Of a DNA stretch of 64,000 bases, positions 1-9,700 are shown piece by piece. Each line of letters starts with the position of its first letter. Within the stretch, counting starts at the first letter, position 1. The stretch is taken from contig CAVPJC010000012.1 in assembly GCA_963705155.1 (NCBI GenBank), positions 124,001-188,000 of the forward strand. Reading direction: 5' to 3'. The stretch is from CAVPJC01 sp963705155. Lineage in GTDB: Bacteria > Chloroflexota > Anaerolineae > Anaerolineales > UBA4823. A program made the position numbers and the translations under genes. The notes beneath the pieces are model-generated. The model had not been told where the DNA came from. It did not search any database and worked only from the letters and a program-made list of their open reading frames with translations.

Positions 1-119
1 CCCAACTCATTGCTCAGGTCGTTGAGCGATGGCAGGCGCGGCGCCTCGCCAGAAGCAGGGTCGTCATGCAAAGCCGCCAGGTACTGCAGGAATTCCGAAT
101 TGGAGGTTGGTCGCAGCAT
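1..119 (-). CDS. GntR/FCD-type transcriptional regulator, N-terminal fragment
   Basis: The minus strand opens with ATG at 119 and reads 39 codons to the window edge, so only the N-terminus is present. The peptide starts MLRPTSNSEFLQYLAAL and ends in PSLNDLSNELG, which resembles the first helices of a winged-helix GntR-like domain of the FCD group (inference from memory of the family; no effector domain is visible). Immediately upstream lies a nested inverted repeat that could be its own operator. There is only a weak Shine-Dalgarno sequence. The call is tentative because fewer than 40 residues are seen. Confidence 0.5.
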   Translation of the reverse strand, partial: MLRPTSNSEFLQYLAALHDDPASGEAPRLPSLNDLSNEL

Positions 120-129
120 GGAGAGTTTT

Positions 130-187
130 CCAATCAGGGGAGATTTATTCCAATTATTACGATTAATCGGATTATTCCGATGATTGG
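130..187 (-). promoter_or_regulatory. Nested inverted repeats upstream of the partial regulator
   Basis: An inner inverted repeat ATCGGA-TTAT-TCCGAT lies at 166-181, and an outer pair CCAATCA (130-136) and TGATTGG (181-187) flanks an AT-rich segment. The site sits just upstream of the regulator start at 119, as expected for an autoregulatory operator. The symmetry is seen directly; the function is inferred. Confidence 0.45.
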
Positions 188-285
188 ATGGATTTTACCA
201 CCCCAATCCCGCTGCGTCAAGCCCTGCGGGCGTTGGGCGGCATTGGGACGCCGCCTCCTCAGGATGAGCTATTTCCTCCCTGCAG

Positions 286-383
286 GCCGGGCATCCCCAT
301 GCCCGGCGATCCCCAACCAACCCTCACCCGCCTGAATCCCGGGCATTCCCATGTCCGGGCCACGGCGGCATGGGGATGCCGCC
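286..383. repeat. Three GC-rich hairpins of a dispersed palindromic family
   Basis: Three palindromes are packed together: 286-307 (9-bp arms, loop CCCC), 338-359 (imperfect) and 364-383 (GGCGGCAT-GGGG-ATGCCGCC). All have the centre CAT-CCCC-ATG or its complement. Related hairpins recur in other intergenic gaps (about 2913, 10055, 25944, 27328). No coding sequence was found in 120-442. They may act as REP-like elements or as terminators between the two flanking minus-strand genes; no T-tract follows. Confidence 0.6.
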
Positions 384-442
384 TCCTCAGCCAGGGATGC
401 CGCCCTCTCAACTGGGGATGCTGAGAAATCTAAGGAACCGTT

Positions 443-955
443 TTATAAGTCAGCCCCACCTTGTACCAATCCGGTCCGTCCTGGCGTACTGTCATCGAAA
501 CCCACAATCAGGGTGTATCCATTGCTGGCCTTGGGCTGCTGATAGATGAATGCCCGATAGCGCACTTGCATGAGGCTCAACGTCACAGTTTGCTCTACCG
601 CCGCCAAAGCAGGCAGACCGGTGAAGGTGGATGAGAAGCACATGCAGTCCCGGTTCTCAGCATCGGGGATATCCGGCCAGTTGGGGAGCCACCCCTTGCT
701 CATAAATACTGTGGGGTAGTCTGCGTACATGTGCCTCCCGGGAGCCGCCGCCCAGTGATGGTACCACTGCGCCTGGTTCCCCTGGATCATCAGGTAGCTT
801 ATACCATCAATGTAAGCCCCCACAAGCAGTGTCGATTTCACCACCCCTCCGCCGCCGCTGGCGGCAGCGGGCGTCACAACGGGCCCAAAAACGAACCCGA
901 GGGCCAGCCCTGCCAACAGTAGAAAGCGAATCACCTGCAACCAGGTTTTCTTCAT
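443..955 (-). CDS. Secreted protein of unknown function
   Basis: A 170-residue protein. ATG at 955 is preceded by a strong GGGAAGGAGGAA Shine-Dalgarno site; a longer in-frame reading from 1102 has no such site. It starts MKKTWLQVIRFLLLAGLALG and has a classical signal peptide ending near AAASGGGG (residue about 33). The mature part is rich in Trp and Tyr, has one Cys-x-Cys pair (DCMC), and looks like a small beta-rich extracellular domain. I do not recognise the family. It is a monocistronic gene flanked by hairpin repeats on its 3' side. Confidence 0.75.
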   Translation of the reverse strand: MKKTWLQVIRFLLLAGLALGFVFGPVVTPAAASGGGGVVKSTLLVGAYIDGISYLMIQGNQAQWYHHWAAAPGRHMYADYPTVFMSKGWLPNWPDIPDAENRDCMCFSSTFTGLPALAAVEQTVTLSLMQVRYRAFIYQQPKASNGYTLIVGFDDSTPGRTGLVQGGADL

Positions 956-1201
956 ATCAGTTCCTCCTTCCCGAAATGATTTAGCTAACCAGGTCGTGTT
1001 TGTTTCCGACGCGATCCCCCGGTCAGCTATCCATTCCACCCTGAAACAAACCAAGCCCCTGCACACGTACAGGAGCTTGATCAAGGTTCGATGGTAGTAC
1101 ATTCAGCCGGTTATGGCTGCGCCTTTTTGTAATGCGCTCCGCTGGGTGGAGACAGTACCATTGTCGCGCCGTTCGCAGGCCGAAGTCAACCAATTACGGT
1201 C

Positions 1202-2075
1202 TCACGCCAGCAGCCCCGGCAGGGTTTGCAGAGCCCGCGCCAGCCGCGTCCCGTGCCAGGTGAGCAGGCTGCCATCCAGGCAGTGCAGGCGCCCATTCCG
1301 CACCGCCGGCGTCTCCGGCAGCAGGGCAGCCAGCCGTTCTTTGTGGCTTTCATCGAAGGCGAAGGGTTCATCCGGCAGCAGGATCAGTTCCGGTGCAGCC
1401 GCGGCGATCTCATCCACCGGCAGCCGCGGGTAGCGCACATCCCTCCCGGCCGGGTCTTCGGCGGGCGCCAGGCCCAGATCGGCTTGCAGCGGGTAGCGCC
1501 GCTCACGGGCAGCAAAGACATTCTCACCGCCCAGCATGCCCAGCAGATCATGCATGTAGGTGGTCTGGTTGAAGGTCATGTACCAGGCCGGGCCGTTTTC
1601 AGGCGTCTCGCACCAGATCGGGCAAAAGTAGCGCAGCGGCGGGCGGGCGGCCGCGGCGGTCTGCGCCCACTCCAGCGTCAGCTCGAGCGTCTCGATGCGC
1701 AGGACGGCCGGTCGCGATTGAAAAAGACCCGCCAGCGTCCAGAGCACGTCCAGGGCAGCCCGCACCGAGCGCGGGAAGGTGACCCACACAAAGATCCCTG
1801 CCGCCTCCAGCGCTTCCACCGCCGGGCGGGTGTTCTCCTCCTGGTTGGCCAGCACCAGGTCGGGCTTCAAGGCGATGATGCGCTCGATATCGGGGTTTTT
1901 CGTCCCGCCCAGGCGCGGCAGGCCCGCCAGGGCATCCGCTGGGATGGACGCAGTAATCCGTGACGCCCACCAATGCCGAGCCCAGTCCCAGATCAAAAAG
2001 CGATTCGGTCAGCGATGGAACCAGCGAGACCACGCGCTGCGGCGGGCTGCGGAATTCCAGCGTCCGAGAGGCCAT
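1202..2075 (-). CDS. Helical-backbone metal receptor (BtuF/TroA-like), frameshifted
   Basis: The protein binds a metal chelate or cobalamin-like ligand in the substrate-binding fold of ABC importers (family PF01497 by recognition). ATG at 2075 gives MASRTLEFRSPPQRVVSLVP and the family's RVVSLVPSLTE block. Near 1935 the frame shifts, and the second frame continues with PRLGGTKNPDIERIIALKPD and DLVLANQEEN to the stop at 1202. Total length is about 290 residues, normal for the family. There is no signal peptide or lipobox, so it may act in the cytoplasm or pair with an unlinked transporter; no permease or ATPase is nearby. The shift is probably a sequencing indel in a C-rich run. Confidence 0.75.
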
Positions 2076-2205
2076 AATTTTTTATCTCCAGACTGAAATT
2101 GTATCATGTCAATGCCTGCAGCCCGGCATGCAAGCGTGTACGCCGGATTAGCCGTGTCTGGTATGCGCCGCAAGCATTCCGATAACAGCCTGTTTTCGAA
2201 CTCAC

Positions 2206-2733
2206 CTAGGCGGAGATAACATCATCATGCAGGAGGGCGTATATCTCAACATCGTGGTGCTTGCCTTTGTGATACCACGCTCCGCGCGCCCTGCCTTCGT
2301 GCCGAAACCCGCATTTTTCCGCCAGCCGCCGAGAAGCCACATTGTCTGGATGAATGACCAGCCGGATCCGGTTGACCCGCTTGGTCTCAAACAGGTAGCG
2401 GACCAGCAACTGGACAGCTTCCGTCGCCACGCCCTTGCCGCGCTGTTCGGTGACGTAGACCTGGTAGGAGAGTTCATACTCATCCAGATAATTGACCGTC
2501 TTGTAGAATTCGATGTGCCCCAGCAGCGAGTCGTCCGGCGAGACGATGACCAGCATGCCTTCGTCCTTGCTCCAGAATCCGGTGTCTTGGAACTGTTTTT
2601 GGAAAGCCGGTTGGGCGAGCAGGCCGCGTGGGAAGAAGTCGCCCCGGTTGTCGATGTCGACATGAAAAGAATAGAGTTGGTTGAGGTCGGTGTCACGGAC
2701 CGGACGAAGGGTGATGGACTTGCCTTTGAGCAT
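2206..2733 (-). CDS. GNAT-family N-acetyltransferase (RimJ/RimL-like)
   Basis: A 175-residue acetyl-CoA dependent acetyltransferase. ATG at 2733 follows GAGGGAGGAATGCAGT, which fixes the start; an open extension to 2901 has no ribosome site. The N-terminal strand is KGKSITLRPVRDTDLNQLYS. The acetyl-CoA loop is seen as EQRGKGVATEAVQLL, followed by NPDNVASRRLAEKCGF-like residues (HPDNVASRRLAEKCGFRHEG), the usual C-terminal signature of ribosomal-protein or small-molecule acetyltransferases. The substrate cannot be inferred. The gene stands alone between the metal receptor and the M20 gene. Confidence 0.85.
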   Translation of the reverse strand: MLKGKSITLRPVRDTDLNQLYSFHVDIDNRGDFFPRGLLAQPAFQKQFQDTGFWSKDEGMLVIVSPDDSLLGHIEFYKTVNYLDEYELSYQVYVTEQRGKGVATEAVQLLVRYLFETKRVNRIRLVIHPDNVASRRLAEKCGFRHEGRARGAWYHKGKHHDVEIYALLHDDVISA

Positions 2734-2922
2734 ACTGCATTCCTCCCTCGCATTTGAATAGCGCGACTGACGGCCACGGTTCAGTTGCATGGCGGTTAAG
2801 CGGGTGCCTCCGCCGGTCAGAATTGGGTCACCCGTTGGCCACGTTAACTGCATTCGTTTGTTGGAAACGTATATTTTGGGGCCGGACTGATTATGCCTCA
2901 AGCATTACCAGCACGGGCGTCC

Positions 2923-4105
2923 CTATGCCCGGGGGGTGAGCAGCCTGGCCGCCGAAGCCGCCATCAGCGCCGCGGCCGCGCGGCAGCACCGCCTCATCGA
3001 TATCAAAACGCGGGTGGTGGTGGGGCGCATTCAGCCCGCGCGCCGGGTCGGCAGAACCCAGCATGAAATAGCAGCCGGGAATTTCCTGCAGAATATAGGC
3101 CATGTCTTCCGATACCGAGGTCCGGTAGTTCGTCTCCAGCGTCTCGCCGGGGAAGAGCTCGCCTGCCGCGGCCTGCACGTGGCGGGTCACCGCCGGGTCA
3201 TTCACCACCGCCGGGGTCAACGAGCGCAGGTCCAGGTCGAGCTTGCACTCGAAGGCTTCAGCCAGTGAGTGCAGCATGGTTTTAAAGCGTTCCAGCACGC
3301 GCTCGCGCACAGCCGGTTCATAGGTGCGAATGGTGCCCTGCAGATCGGCATAGGATGGGATCACGTTGTGGGTTTCGCCGGCGCGCAGCGATGTGAAGCT
3401 GAGCACCGCCGCCTGCAGCGGTGAGACATTGCGCGAAACGATGCTCTGCAGCGAGGTGACGATGTGGGCAGACGCCAGCAGGGGATCCACGCTCTGGTGG
3501 GGCATGGCGCCGTGCCCGCCGCGCCCGGTCAGGCGCATCTGGAATATTTCGGAAGCGGCCATATACGGCCCCGGGGTGGCGGCCATCCAGCCAACCGGTT
3601 TCTCATTCCACACGTGCAGCGCCAGAGCGAAATCGGGGCGCGGCCCGTGCAAAACGCCGTCAGCAATCATTCCTTCAGCGCCGCCCAATCCCTCTTCTGC
3701 CGGTTGGAACACGAACTTGACCGACCCGGCCAGCTCGCCGGCGTGCGCGTGCAGCAGTTTGGCCACGCTGAGGCCCACCGCAGTGTGACCGTCGTGCCCG
3801 CAGGCATGCATCACACCGGGCGTCTGCGAGGCGTATTCCGCGCCGGTGTCTTCCTGCACCGGCAGGGCGTCCATATCAAAACGCACCAGCACCACCGGCC
3901 CGGGCCGGGCGCCTTCCAGCATGGCCACCACACCGGTCTTGCCCACGCCGCTGGTCACTTCAAGACCCAGCTCATTCAATTCGCGCGCCACGATCCCGGC
4001 GGTGCGCACTTCCTGGAAACCCAGCTCTGGATGGCGGTGAAAATCGCGCCGCAGGAGGCGTGTGTACTCAAAAAGTTCGAGGGCCTCTTGGTAATATCGG
4101 GTCAT
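2923..4105 (-). CDS. M20 family amidohydrolase (hippurate/IAA-amino acid hydrolase type)
   Basis: A zinc-dependent aminoacylase-type hydrolase of N-acyl amino acids. Metal ligands typical of peptidase M20D are seen: RFDMDALPVQEDTG, MHACGHDGHTAVG, FQPAEEGLGGAEGM and a late HHHPRFDIDEAVL. The dimerisation (lid) domain follows RLTGRGGHGAMPHQSVDPL. ATG at 4105 overlaps the stop of the PSP1 gene (ATGA), implying translational coupling. After FDIDEAVLPR the frame slips near 2975; the adjacent frame reads AALMAASAARLLTPRA and stops at 2923, which is the natural end. The uncorrected frame runs on to 2891. Length is about 394 residues, as usual. Confidence 0.88.
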
Positions 4106-5376
4106 AGCTCCTCTGCTGTGGGCGGCGGCATCTTCTTCTTTTTGGGCTTCGGGCGGAATTTCTGCTGCGGCCGGGCAGGCCGGGCATTTGGCGCATGATA
4201 TGGCCGGTCGGCCGGGCGGGGGGGCGGTCCACCGCCGGAGCCTGCCTGCCGGGGCTGGGAGGTCTGCTCAGGTCGCCCACCACCGGGCTATGTGACCACC
4301 ACCGATTTTCTGTGCGTAGGGTGGCTGCCCTGCCGCAGGCGCCGGACGAGCCGTAGAAGCCGGCTGGCTGCCGGCTCCGCTGGTACCTGCCGGGCTCCGC
4401 TGGTACCTCCGGCGGCTCCGCTGGTACCTCCAGCGGCGTCGGCCTGTGCAGCCGGCTGCGCCGGAACACCCTTGCCGCAATCACATTCCCCGTTTTCGTG
4501 CTTGTCGCACGGGCTTTCGGCCTTCTTGCGCAGCGCTTCCAGCTCGTCCATTGGCTGGATCTGCTCCAGCAGGAACTCTCGGCGCACACCGTCATCGAAC
4601 TCCACCAGCACGGCTTGTTTGATGGGGTAAGTGTCGTAAACCTGGCCCTCGCCGTTGGGGGTCATCACGCGCTTGTTGCGTTTGGGAAGCTGCTTGCGGG
4701 CTTCCACGTACTGCTCGTACTCATACACCAGGCAGCAGCGCAGCCGCCCGCACATCCCGGTGATCTCCGAGGGCGTCAGCGAGATGCCCTGCTCCTTGGC
4801 CATTTTGATCGAGATCGGGCTGAAATCGGTCAGGAAGGTGGAGCAGCAGCGGTTTACAAGCCCGCAGGCCCCCATGCCTCCCAGGATTTTGGCCACGTCA
4901 CGCGGCCCCATCAGGCGCATATCCACCATCGAGCGCGGGTAGATGCGCTGCATGGCATTGCGCAGCCGTTTCAGGTCGATTTTGGCTTCGGTTTCGGTGG
5001 AGTAGAGCAGAGAAAGGCGCGTTCCATCGAAGGTGAACTCGGCTGCCACGATCTTCACGCCTTCCAGCCGGTATTCGGCGGCCTTGGCGCGGCAGTTGAT
5101 CATTGCCTCAATTTCTTTCTTCTGCCAGATCTGGCGCAGAACCAGGTCGCGCGGCGTGGCGGGGCGCTGGATGGATTTCCAGGCGCCTTCCGGTGGAGGC
5201 GGGGGATCCTGGACAATCTGGATCACCTCACCCAGCTGCCGGCCGCGGCTGGTTTCCACCACGGCCTGGTCGCCTATCTGGATATTCGGGTAGGCTGAAG
5301 CGTCGAAATGATAAATCTTACCGATTCTTTGAAAACGGATACCGACATGATAAACAGGGGGCATACCCGACTGCAC
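4102..5376 (-). CDS. PSP1-domain protein (RicT/YaaT-like), C-terminus frameshifted
   Basis: Homologous to Bacillus RicT, a component of a Fe-S-containing complex that influences RNA processing. The PSP1 signature is clear: FQRIGKIYHFDA at the N-terminus, EFTFDGTRLSLLYSTE, then the cysteine cluster GACGLVNRCCSTFLTDFSPI and ITGMCGRLRCCLVYE. A Cys-rich stretch (SPCDKHENGECDCGKG) and a low-complexity tail follow. In the tail, imperfect repeats coding for VPAEP-like units cause an apparent shift; the uncorrected frame stops at 4288, but the neighbouring frame continues to QKFRPKPKKKKMPPPTAEEL and stops at 4102, overlapping the M20 start. The start is ATG 5376 or 5364 and lies inside the open 3' end of the Mrp frame. 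Confidence 0.85.
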
Positions 5377-6462
5377 CCAATCAAATCAATAGGGATGAAA
5401 TTGCTCTGTTGGAAGGCAGCCACGCTGAGCTGCGCCGCGAGGTCTTCGGCCACATGCCGCAGCGCCAGGGCTACCGGCGAATCGGGGTTGCTGATCACCA
5501 CCGGGCGGCCCTTGTCGCCGCCGGTGCGCACGGCGGGGTCCATGGGGATGGCGCCAATGAACGGCACGCCGGCCTCTTTCGCCAGCCGCTCACCGCCGCC
5601 CGTGCCAAAGATATCCATGCGGCTGCCATCCGGCAGCTCCAGGTAGCTCATGTTCTCCACCACGCCAAAGATGGGCACATCCAGCTGGCGGAACATCTCC
5701 AGGCCGCGGCGGGCGTCATCCAGCGACACCTGCTGCGGCAGGGTGACGATCATCCCGCCGGAGAGCGGCAGGGACTGCGCCAGGCTGAGGGCGGCGTCGC
5801 CGGTGCCCGGCGGCAGATCGATGACCAGGTAATCCAGCTCGCCCCAGTTCACATCGGTGAGGAACTGGCGGATGGCGGAGTGCAGCATGGGGCCGCGCCA
5901 GATCAGCGGCTGGTCGGGTTTGACCAGGAAGCCGATCGACATCACTTTCACGCCGTAGGCCTCGGCCGGGATCAGCTTGTCGCTGGTCGGCAGCCGGCAG
6001 CTTCTTCACGCCCATCATGGTCGGCACGTTCGGGCCGTAGATATCGGCGTCCAGCAGGCCCACCCGCGCCCCGACTTGCGCCAGCACGACGGCCACATTG
6101 ACCGCCACCGTGCTCTTGCCCACGCCGCCCTTGCCGGAGGCGACCGCAATGGCATTGCGGATGGGCAGCTCCAGCAGGCCGCGCGGGCGGCCGTCGCTCG
6201 GCACATTGGCGTTCAGCTTGATCTCCACCTCGCCCACCCCGGGACAGCCTCCACCGCCTGGCGCGCTTCGCGTTCGATCTGCGAGCGCAGCGGGCAGGCC
6301 GGCGTGGTCAACATCGACGGTGAAACTGACTTTCTCGCCTTCGATTTTCAGATCCTGGATCATGTTGAGGGTCACCAGGTCGCGGTGCAGCTCCGGTTCC
6401 TGCACCTTGCTCAGCGCCGCCAGGACATGCGTCCTGTGATATTTTGTTCTTAAGCATGACAT
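5274..6462 (-). CDS. mrp: Mrp/ApbC Fe-S cluster carrier P-loop ATPase, multiply frameshifted
   Basis: A scaffold/carrier ATPase for Fe-S cluster assembly. The N-terminal MIP18-like domain (VLAALSKVQEPELHRDLVTL) is followed by the deviant Walker A VASGKGGVGKSTVAVNVA, LLDADIYGPNVPTMMGV, and then DYLVIDLPPGTGDAAL and GVVENMSY. At least three indels are needed (near 6315, 6240 and 5985); reading the other frames restores TPACPLRSQIEREARQAVEA and SDKLIPAEAYGVKVM. The start is uncertain: ATG 6462, or an ATG four bases downstream giving MLKNKISQ. The last residues (about FIPIDLIG) probably end before the PSP1 start, so the stop at 5274 may be an artefact. It lies directly upstream of PSP1 in one operon. 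Confidence 0.85.
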
Positions 6463-6635
6463 CCTTCCATGAAATTCATAAGTGTAGTCTGTATCATACC
6501 AGCAAATGATTGTTTTGACACCCGCGCCAGCGTAGCCGCCTTACGCGCACTCCGTCATAATGCAACAGGGTTATGGAGGCGTGCCCCAGGCGGCATCCCC
6601 ATAACCCTTTCACCCCATGAGAGCGCGGAACGTGA

Positions 6636-7248
6636 TCATGCCTTGGCTTTGCTGGCGGCTTTGGCGGCTTCGGCTTCGGCCCGGGCGGTTTCCTCGCGCT
6701 GGTAATTGACCGGGCGGATCGACTGGTAATACGAAACCGGCTTGGACAGCTTTTCCTTATCGAAGATATTGCTAGCGTGGCGGTCGTAAACCGAAAGCTC
6801 GTAATCGTGATCCATCTTGATGGCGTCGAAGGGGCAGTACTCGGCGCACAAACCGCAGTTCATGCAGATATCGACGTCGATGTAGAACTCAGCCGGCTCC
6901 GGCACCGGGCGGCCGGTGGCGGGGTCGTTGGTGCGCACGATCCAGATGCACTGCGGCGGGCAGACTTTGGCGCAGATGCCGCAGGAGGTGCAGCGGTCCT
7001 GCTTCTCGCCGTTCGGGACCTTCTTCGTAGATCAGGAAGGGGATAAAGCGGAATTCCTCGGGGACCGGCAGCTTTTCTTCCGGGTACTGCACGGTGAAGA
7101 TGCCGCGCGCGTCTGCGCTCTGGCGGTGGGCAATGCCCTCTTTGGTGTAGTAGCGCTTGCCCCACCAGCGCAGGTCTTCCATGTAGGTGTCGATAAAGCG
7201 CTTCAGGGTGACGCAGCATGCCTTTGATATGATACCTTTTCCATCCAT
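6636..7248 (-). CDS. nuoI: NADH-quinone oxidoreductase subunit I (two 4Fe-4S ferredoxin)
   Basis: Carries two [4Fe-4S] clusters (N6a/N6b) that pass electrons along the peripheral arm of complex I. ATG at 7248 gives MDGKGIISK, then TLKRFIDTYMEDLRWWGKRY. Near 7012 a one-base shift interrupts the gene; the other frame supplies NGEKQDRCTSCGICAKVCPP, the first cluster motif, and then DICMNCGLCAEYCPFDAIK, the second. The tail is Ala/Glu/Lys-rich. A further irregularity near residues 8-12 may be another indel. It is the last gene of the iscX-nuoBCDI operon, 17 bp after nuoD; no membrane subunits follow within the window. Confidence 0.9.
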
Positions 7249-7264
7249 AGTTGCGCTCCGTCCT

Positions 7265-8368
7265 CTAGCGATCCGTCTCGCCCAGCACGATATCGATCGA
7301 GCCCAGGACAGCCACCACATCGGCGATCTTGTTGCCCTTGCACATCGTTTCCAGGGCGGTCAGGTTGATGAACGATGGGGCGCGCACGTGGTAGCGCCAG
7401 GGGTTGGGCTTGCCGTTTGAAACCACGTAGAAGCCCAGCTCGCCTTTGGGGCCTTCCACCCGCCCGTAGGCCTCGCCCGCCGGGACACGCACCTGGTACT
7501 GCGGCTTGCCTTCCTGGATCGGCCCTTCGGGCATGTCGCGGACGGCCTGCTGCAAGATGCGCAGGCTCTGGCGGATCTCGTCCATGCGGATCAGGTAGCG
7601 GTCGTAGACATCGCCGTGGTAGCGCACCGCCACATCGAAATCGAAGCGGTCGTAGATGCTGTAGGGGTCGGCGCGGCGCACATCATAGGGCACGCCCGAA
7701 GCGCGCAGCACCGGGCCGCAGGTGCACAAGGCGATCGCCTGCTCGGGGGTGAGCACACCCACGCCCTCGCAGCGCGAGCGGATGATCTCGTTTTGGTCAG
7801 GTAACCGGTCCAGCTCGTCCACCTTGCGCGGCAGGCGCTCGTACACCAGGCTGCGAATTTTCTCCAGAGTACCTTCCGGCAGGTCACGCGCCACGCCGCC
7901 AAAGCGGAAGTAATTGCACATCATGCGCGAGCCGCTGACGGCTTCGAAGATGTCCAGGATCAGCTCGCGTTCCTCGATGGCGTACAGCGCCGGGGTGAAG
8001 TAAGCGCCCAGGTCGTTCAGGAACATGCCGATGGCGAAAATGTGGTTGCTGATCCGGGTCAGCTCGGCCATGATCACGCGCAGGTACTCAGCGCGCTCTG
8101 GCGGCTTGATGCCCATCAGCTTCTCCACCGCCAGGGCATAGCCGAAATTGTTGCTCATGGTGGAAAGATAATCCAGGCGGTCGGTGAAGGGCATGTTCTG
8201 CAGGAAGGTGTTGCGCTCGCCGATCTTCTCGTGGTTGCGGTGCAGGTAGCCCATCACCGGCTTCAGGCTCAAGACCATCTCGCCATCCAGGCTGACCACC
8301 ACGCGGAAAACGCCGTGCGTGGAGGGGTGCTGCGGTCCCAGGTTGACCACCAGGTGATCGGTCTTCAT
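7265..8368 (-). CDS. nuoD: NADH-quinone oxidoreductase subunit D
   Basis: The 49-kDa subunit that helps form the quinone-binding site of complex I. From ATG 8368 it reads MKTDHLVVNLGPQHPSTHGV, the invariant NuoD opening, and has 367 residues. Other family blocks include MGYLHRNHEKIGE, TRISNHIFAIGMF, and the C-terminal VVAVLGSIDIVLGETDR. There is no clear Shine-Dalgarno site before ATG 8368, and the frame is open upstream (WVPDGDAALYAGLGRIDGLP), so it may be translated as a continuation of NuoC. Note that any gene starting ATG-AA contains TGA in the shifted frame, so the apparent ATGA overlap with NuoC is not strong evidence for separate genes. Confidence 0.93.
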   Translation of the reverse strand: MKTDHLVVNLGPQHPSTHGVFRVVVSLDGEMVLSLKPVMGYLHRNHEKIGERNTFLQNMPFTDRLDYLSTMSNNFGYALAVEKLMGIKPPERAEYLRVIMAELTRISNHIFAIGMFLNDLGAYFTPALYAIEERELILDIFEAVSGSRMMCNYFRFGGVARDLPEGTLEKIRSLVYERLPRKVDELDRLPDQNEIIRSRCEGVGVLTPEQAIALCTCGPVLRASGVPYDVRRADPYSIYDRFDFDVAVRYHGDVYDRYLIRMDEIRQSLRILQQAVRDMPEGPIQEGKPQYQVRVPAGEAYGRVEGPKGELGFYVVSNGKPNPWRYHVRAPSFINLTALETMCKGNKIADVVAVLGSIDIVLGETDR

Positions 8369-9005
8369 GGAAGCGTCGCCCGGCAGACCGTCGATCCGCC
8401 CCAGCCCGGCGTACAGGGCGGCGTCGCCATCCGGCACCCACGCTTCGGGGTCGAAGCCGGCGGGTAATCGACATTCTTCTTGAACGGGTTTTTATCTTCC
8501 ACGTGCGAGATGTGCCCGTCCGGCCAGCGGCTTTTGAACGGCTTGCCTTCTTCTTCGAAGTAGGCTTCGCGCCAATCTTTGCGCAGCGGATGTCCATCAA
8601 AACCTTCCCACATCAGTATCCGGCGCAGGTCGGGGTGGCCTTCGAAATTGACCCCCAGCAAATCCCAGGCCTCGCGCTCCTGAAGCTCCGCGCCCGGATA
8701 AACAGAGGTGAGCGATGGCACACGCGCATCTTCACGATCGGTTGGCGCCTTGAGCACCAGCGCGCCCCCGCCGGTCGAGCGGTAGAAGTGGTAGACGACT
8801 TCCAGCTTGTTTTCCGCCAGGTAATCACGGCGGTGACAGACGACAGGTAATCGTAGCCAAATTCATCGCGGAGAGCGGTGGCAACTTCCACCAGGTTCTC
8901 GGGCGATACGATGTAGCCCTCGAAACCCTTGCGGGTCTCGGGGACGACCACGCCGGGGAAGCGGGCTTCCAGGGTATTTTCGGCGGTCAGGGTTTGTTCG
9001 CTCAT
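8365..9005 (-). CDS. nuoC: NADH-quinone oxidoreductase subunit C, frameshifted
   Basis: The 30-kDa subunit of complex I. It starts MSEQTLTAENTLEARFPGVV at 9005. Near 8820 the frame shifts; the continuing frame gives DYLAENKLEVVYHFYRST and then the hallmark YPGAELQEREAWDLLGVNFE-GHPDLRRILMWEGFDGHPLR-KDW block. Near 8455 a second slip seems likely: the protein-like continuation is AGFDPEAWVPDGDAALY, which runs without a stop into NuoD, whereas the uncorrected frame ends at 8365 with a less protein-like tail. It is therefore either a separate NuoC or the first half of a NuoCD fusion. Confidence 0.85.
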
Positions 9006-9019
9006 GGTTTCACTCCGGT

Positions 9020-9700
9020 TCAGGCAGCGTCGGCTGCAGGGCTTTCCGCCGCGGCTGCACTTTCCGCCGCTTCCTGGGCGGTCTGCTTCTCCAGGGCATA
9101 CTGGCGGATCAGTTCGTACTCGCGCGGATCCATCAGATCGGGACCCAGCACGGGCACGGGAATGGTCTCGCTGCCGGATGTCTTGCTGTACCAGCGCACC
9201 TGCTTGAGGGACTGGGTATCGATCTTCTTCTGCAGGGTGATCAAACCGTGGAGCAATGCCTGCGGCGTGGGCGGGCAGCCGGGAATGTAGACATCCACCG
9301 GCACAAAATTGTCCACTCCCGAAACCACGTTGTAGCCTTCCTTGAAGGGCCCCCCGCCGGAGGCGCAGGCGCCCATCGCCACCACGTACTTGGGCTCGGG
9401 CATCTGGTTGTACAGGCGCACGATCTGCGGGATCATTTTCTTGGTCACCGTGCCCGAGACGATCATCAGGTCGGCCTGGCGCGGGCTGGGGCGCATCACT
9501 TCCATGCCAAAGCGGGCAAAGTCGTAGCGGCTGGCTGCCGTGCAGATCATCTCGATCGCGCAGCAGGCCAGGCCGAACATCATCGGCCAGATCGACGAGC
9601 GCCGCCCCCAGTTGTAGATCTTATCCAGCGTGGTGATGGTCACCGAGTTCTGCAGCTCAGGGGGCACGTCATAACGGGTGGTTTCAATGTTTTTGGTCAT
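9020..9700 (-). CDS. nuoB: NADH-quinone oxidoreductase subunit B
   Basis: Ligates cluster N2, the last Fe-S centre before quinone. The 226-residue protein has all expected blocks: SSIWPMMFGLACCAIEMICT (tandem cysteines), RPSPRQADLMIVSGTVTKKM, VVAMGACASGGGPF and DVYIPGCPPTPQALLHGL. A C-terminal Ala/Glu-rich extension of about 30 residues is beyond the usual core. ATG 9700 overlaps the iscX stop by four bases, so the two are translationally coupled. Intact, with no indel. Confidence 0.95.
   Translation of the reverse strand: MTKNIETTRYDVPPELQNSVTITTLDKIYNWGRRSSIWPMMFGLACCAIEMICTAASRYDFARFGMEVMRPSPRQADLMIVSGTVTKKMIPQIVRLYNQMPEPKYVVAMGACASGGGPFKEGYNVVSGVDNFVPVDVYIPGCPPTPQALLHGLITLQKKIDTQSLKQVRWYSKTSGSETIPVPVLGPDLMDPREYELIRQYALEKQTAQEAAESAAAAESPAADAA

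Noticed and set aside
1226..1963. Plus-strand open frame opposite the metal receptor
   Set aside because: Basic, low-complexity translation without homology; typical GC-rich shadow.
6240..6462. Programmed ribosomal frameshifting in mrp and other genes
   Set aside because: Too many unrelated genes are affected, without slippery heptamers or conserved positions; sequencing error explains the pattern better.
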